Of a stretch of DNA of 5,802 nt, positions 5,135 to 5,802 are shown piece by piece. The stretch covers positions 1 to 5,802 of the forward strand of contig JAEEYN010000220.1 of the NCBI GenBank assembly GCA_016288175.1. The letters are read 5' to 3'. Source of the DNA: Bacillota bacterium. Its GTDB lineage: Bacteria; Bacillota; Clostridia; Christensenellales; CAG-138. Both the position numbers and the translations under genes were made by a program. The notes beneath the pieces were generated by a model that ran no database searches, was not told where the DNA came from, and was given only the letters and a program-made list of their open reading frames with translations. Within the stretch, counting starts at the first letter, position 1. Each line of letters begins with the position of its first letter.

Positions 5135-5802
5135 GTGCTTGAGTGGCTGCAATCCCATATCCTATACATCCTTCTTTTCATCGCCGCCGTTTTCACCTTC
5201 GACTGGCTTTATCAATGCCGCGCCCAGCTTCGGCTGCGCTGGTATTCCGCGCTGATCCTTGCGGTCCTGCATGTCGTTGTCGGCGTTGCGTGCGTACGCT
5301 TCTTCGCTTTTGCGGAAGCGGGTTTCGACGCGGAAAAAGCGGGCAATCTGAGCCTTTTCGGCGGGATCATCATCCTTCCCGCCTTCTATTTCCTCGGCGC
5401 GAAGCTCACGAAGCGCTCCGTCGCCGCGGTTTTCGATGTTTTCACCATCCCCCTCGCCGCAACGCTGCTGCTTGCGCGCATCAACTGCTTTTTCGGCGGC
5501 TGCTGCCTCGGTAAGCTCATCGGCGAAACGGGGATGCGGTGGCCGACACGCGAAGCCGAACTCGTTTTCTACGCGGTGTTCATCGTGCTGACCCTTCCCC
5601 GCGTTTTCAAGGGCCGCGGCAAGGGCGAGGTCTATCCCCTCTTCATGATCGCTTACGGCGCCTTCCGCGCTGTTGACGAATGCTTCCGGGAGAATCCGAA
5701 TTATCCCGGCATCTTTCACCTTTCACATGTCTGGGCGTTTGCCGTTCTTGCGCTCGGAATACTGATCCTTATCCTGCTGAGGAAGCGCGGCGCTTCCCCG
5801 GC
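5135..5802 (+). CDS. Lgt-family (prolipoprotein diacylglyceryl transferase-like) membrane protein, 3' partial
   Basis: The frame is open from GTG 5135 through the window end: 222 codons with no stop. AGAGGT (5124-5129) lies 5 bases before the GTG. About seven membrane segments are seen (roughly 8-24, 37-60, 72-90, 98-116, 143-154, 166-182, 197-216), as in Lgt, which moves diacylglyceryl from phosphatidylglycerol to the lipobox Cys of prelipoproteins. YGAFRAVDECFR (174-185) matches the Lgt YGxxRxxxExxR signature, with Y174, R178 and E182 at the places of the E. coli essential Tyr235, Arg239 and Glu243. ARINCFFGGCCLGK (114-127) aligns with the GRIGNFxNGE region and keeps the Arg, but has Cys where N and E are usual. 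SLFGG (73-77) lacks the HGG His. It is probably an Lgt paralogue of changed activity; true Lgt is possible. An in-frame ATG at 4991 with GGAG would add 48 residues, but the promoter at 5004-5032 argues against it. Confidence 0.85.
   Translation, partial: MLEWLQSHILYILLFIAAVFTFDWLYQCRAQLRLRWYSALILAVLHVVVGVACVRFFAFAEAGFDAEKAGNLSLFGGIIILPAFYFLGAKLTKRSVAAVFDVFTIPLAATLLLARINCFFGGCCLGKLIGETGMRWPTREAELVFYAVFIVLTLPRVFKGRGKGEVYPLFMIAYGAFRAVDECFRENPNYPGIFHLSHVWAFAVLALGILILILLRKRGASP

Noticed and set aside
5162..5719. A 185-codon minus-strand open frame opposite the Lgt-like gene
   Set aside because: The plus strand carries a membrane protein with the Lgt signature, ribosome binding site and promoter. 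The minus frame is charged and without motifs.

Overview
The window looks like chromosomal DNA from a fairly GC-rich member of the Clostridia (Bacillota), of the kind common in gut communities. This rests on three things: the gene order yybS-rplI-dnaB, which is the Bacillota replication/ribosomal neighbourhood; the XRE-type helix-turn-helix fused to a Pro/Thr/Glu-rich wall-spanning linker and surface-type repeats; and consensus sigma-A promoters (TTGNCN, 17-nt spacer, TATNNT). No species is claimed.

Layout. Bases 1-207 (+) are the last 68 codons of an ABC exporter ATPase. It converges on a minus-strand gene at 263-1483, and the two share a perfect 10-bp hairpin terminator at 222-245. The 263-1483 gene encodes a 406-residue membrane-anchored regulator: an N-terminal XRE DNA-binding domain, one transmembrane helix, a Pro/Thr-rich linker, and an extracellular part with leucine-rich-like repeats and a divergent InlB-type B-repeat. 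It has its own promoter with an extended -10 (1549-1577). Short direct and inverted repeats at its -35 could be an operator.

Bases 1685-4896 (-) form one transcription unit. It has a strong promoter (4868-4896), yybS (DUF2232 membrane protein, 3605-4825), rplI (ribosomal protein bL9, 3156-3608, start overlapping the yybS stop in ATGA), dnaB (replicative helicase, 1753-3105) and a hairpin/U-tract terminator (1685-1722). A GC-rich hairpin sits in the rplI-dnaB gap, directly against the dnaB ribosome binding site. The c-di-AMP phosphodiesterase gene gdpP (yybT), which lies between yybS and rplI in Bacillus subtilis, is absent here.

To the right a divergent consensus promoter (5004-5032) drives a plus-strand gene starting with GTG at 5135 and running off the window end. 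It encodes an integral membrane protein of the Lgt (prolipoprotein diacylglyceryl transferase) family. It keeps the C-terminal YGxxRxxxExxR signature but has a Cys-rich GGCC motif and lacks the usual HGG histidine, so it may be a paralogue rather than the housekeeping enzyme.

Most of the window is ordinary housekeeping sequence. The points most worth a second look are the transmembrane XRE regulator with an extracellular repeat module, the divergent Lgt-like protein with its ambiguous start, the missing gdpP, and the hairpin before dnaB. I saw no CRISPR array, tRNA, rRNA, insertion sequence or clearly new defence system.
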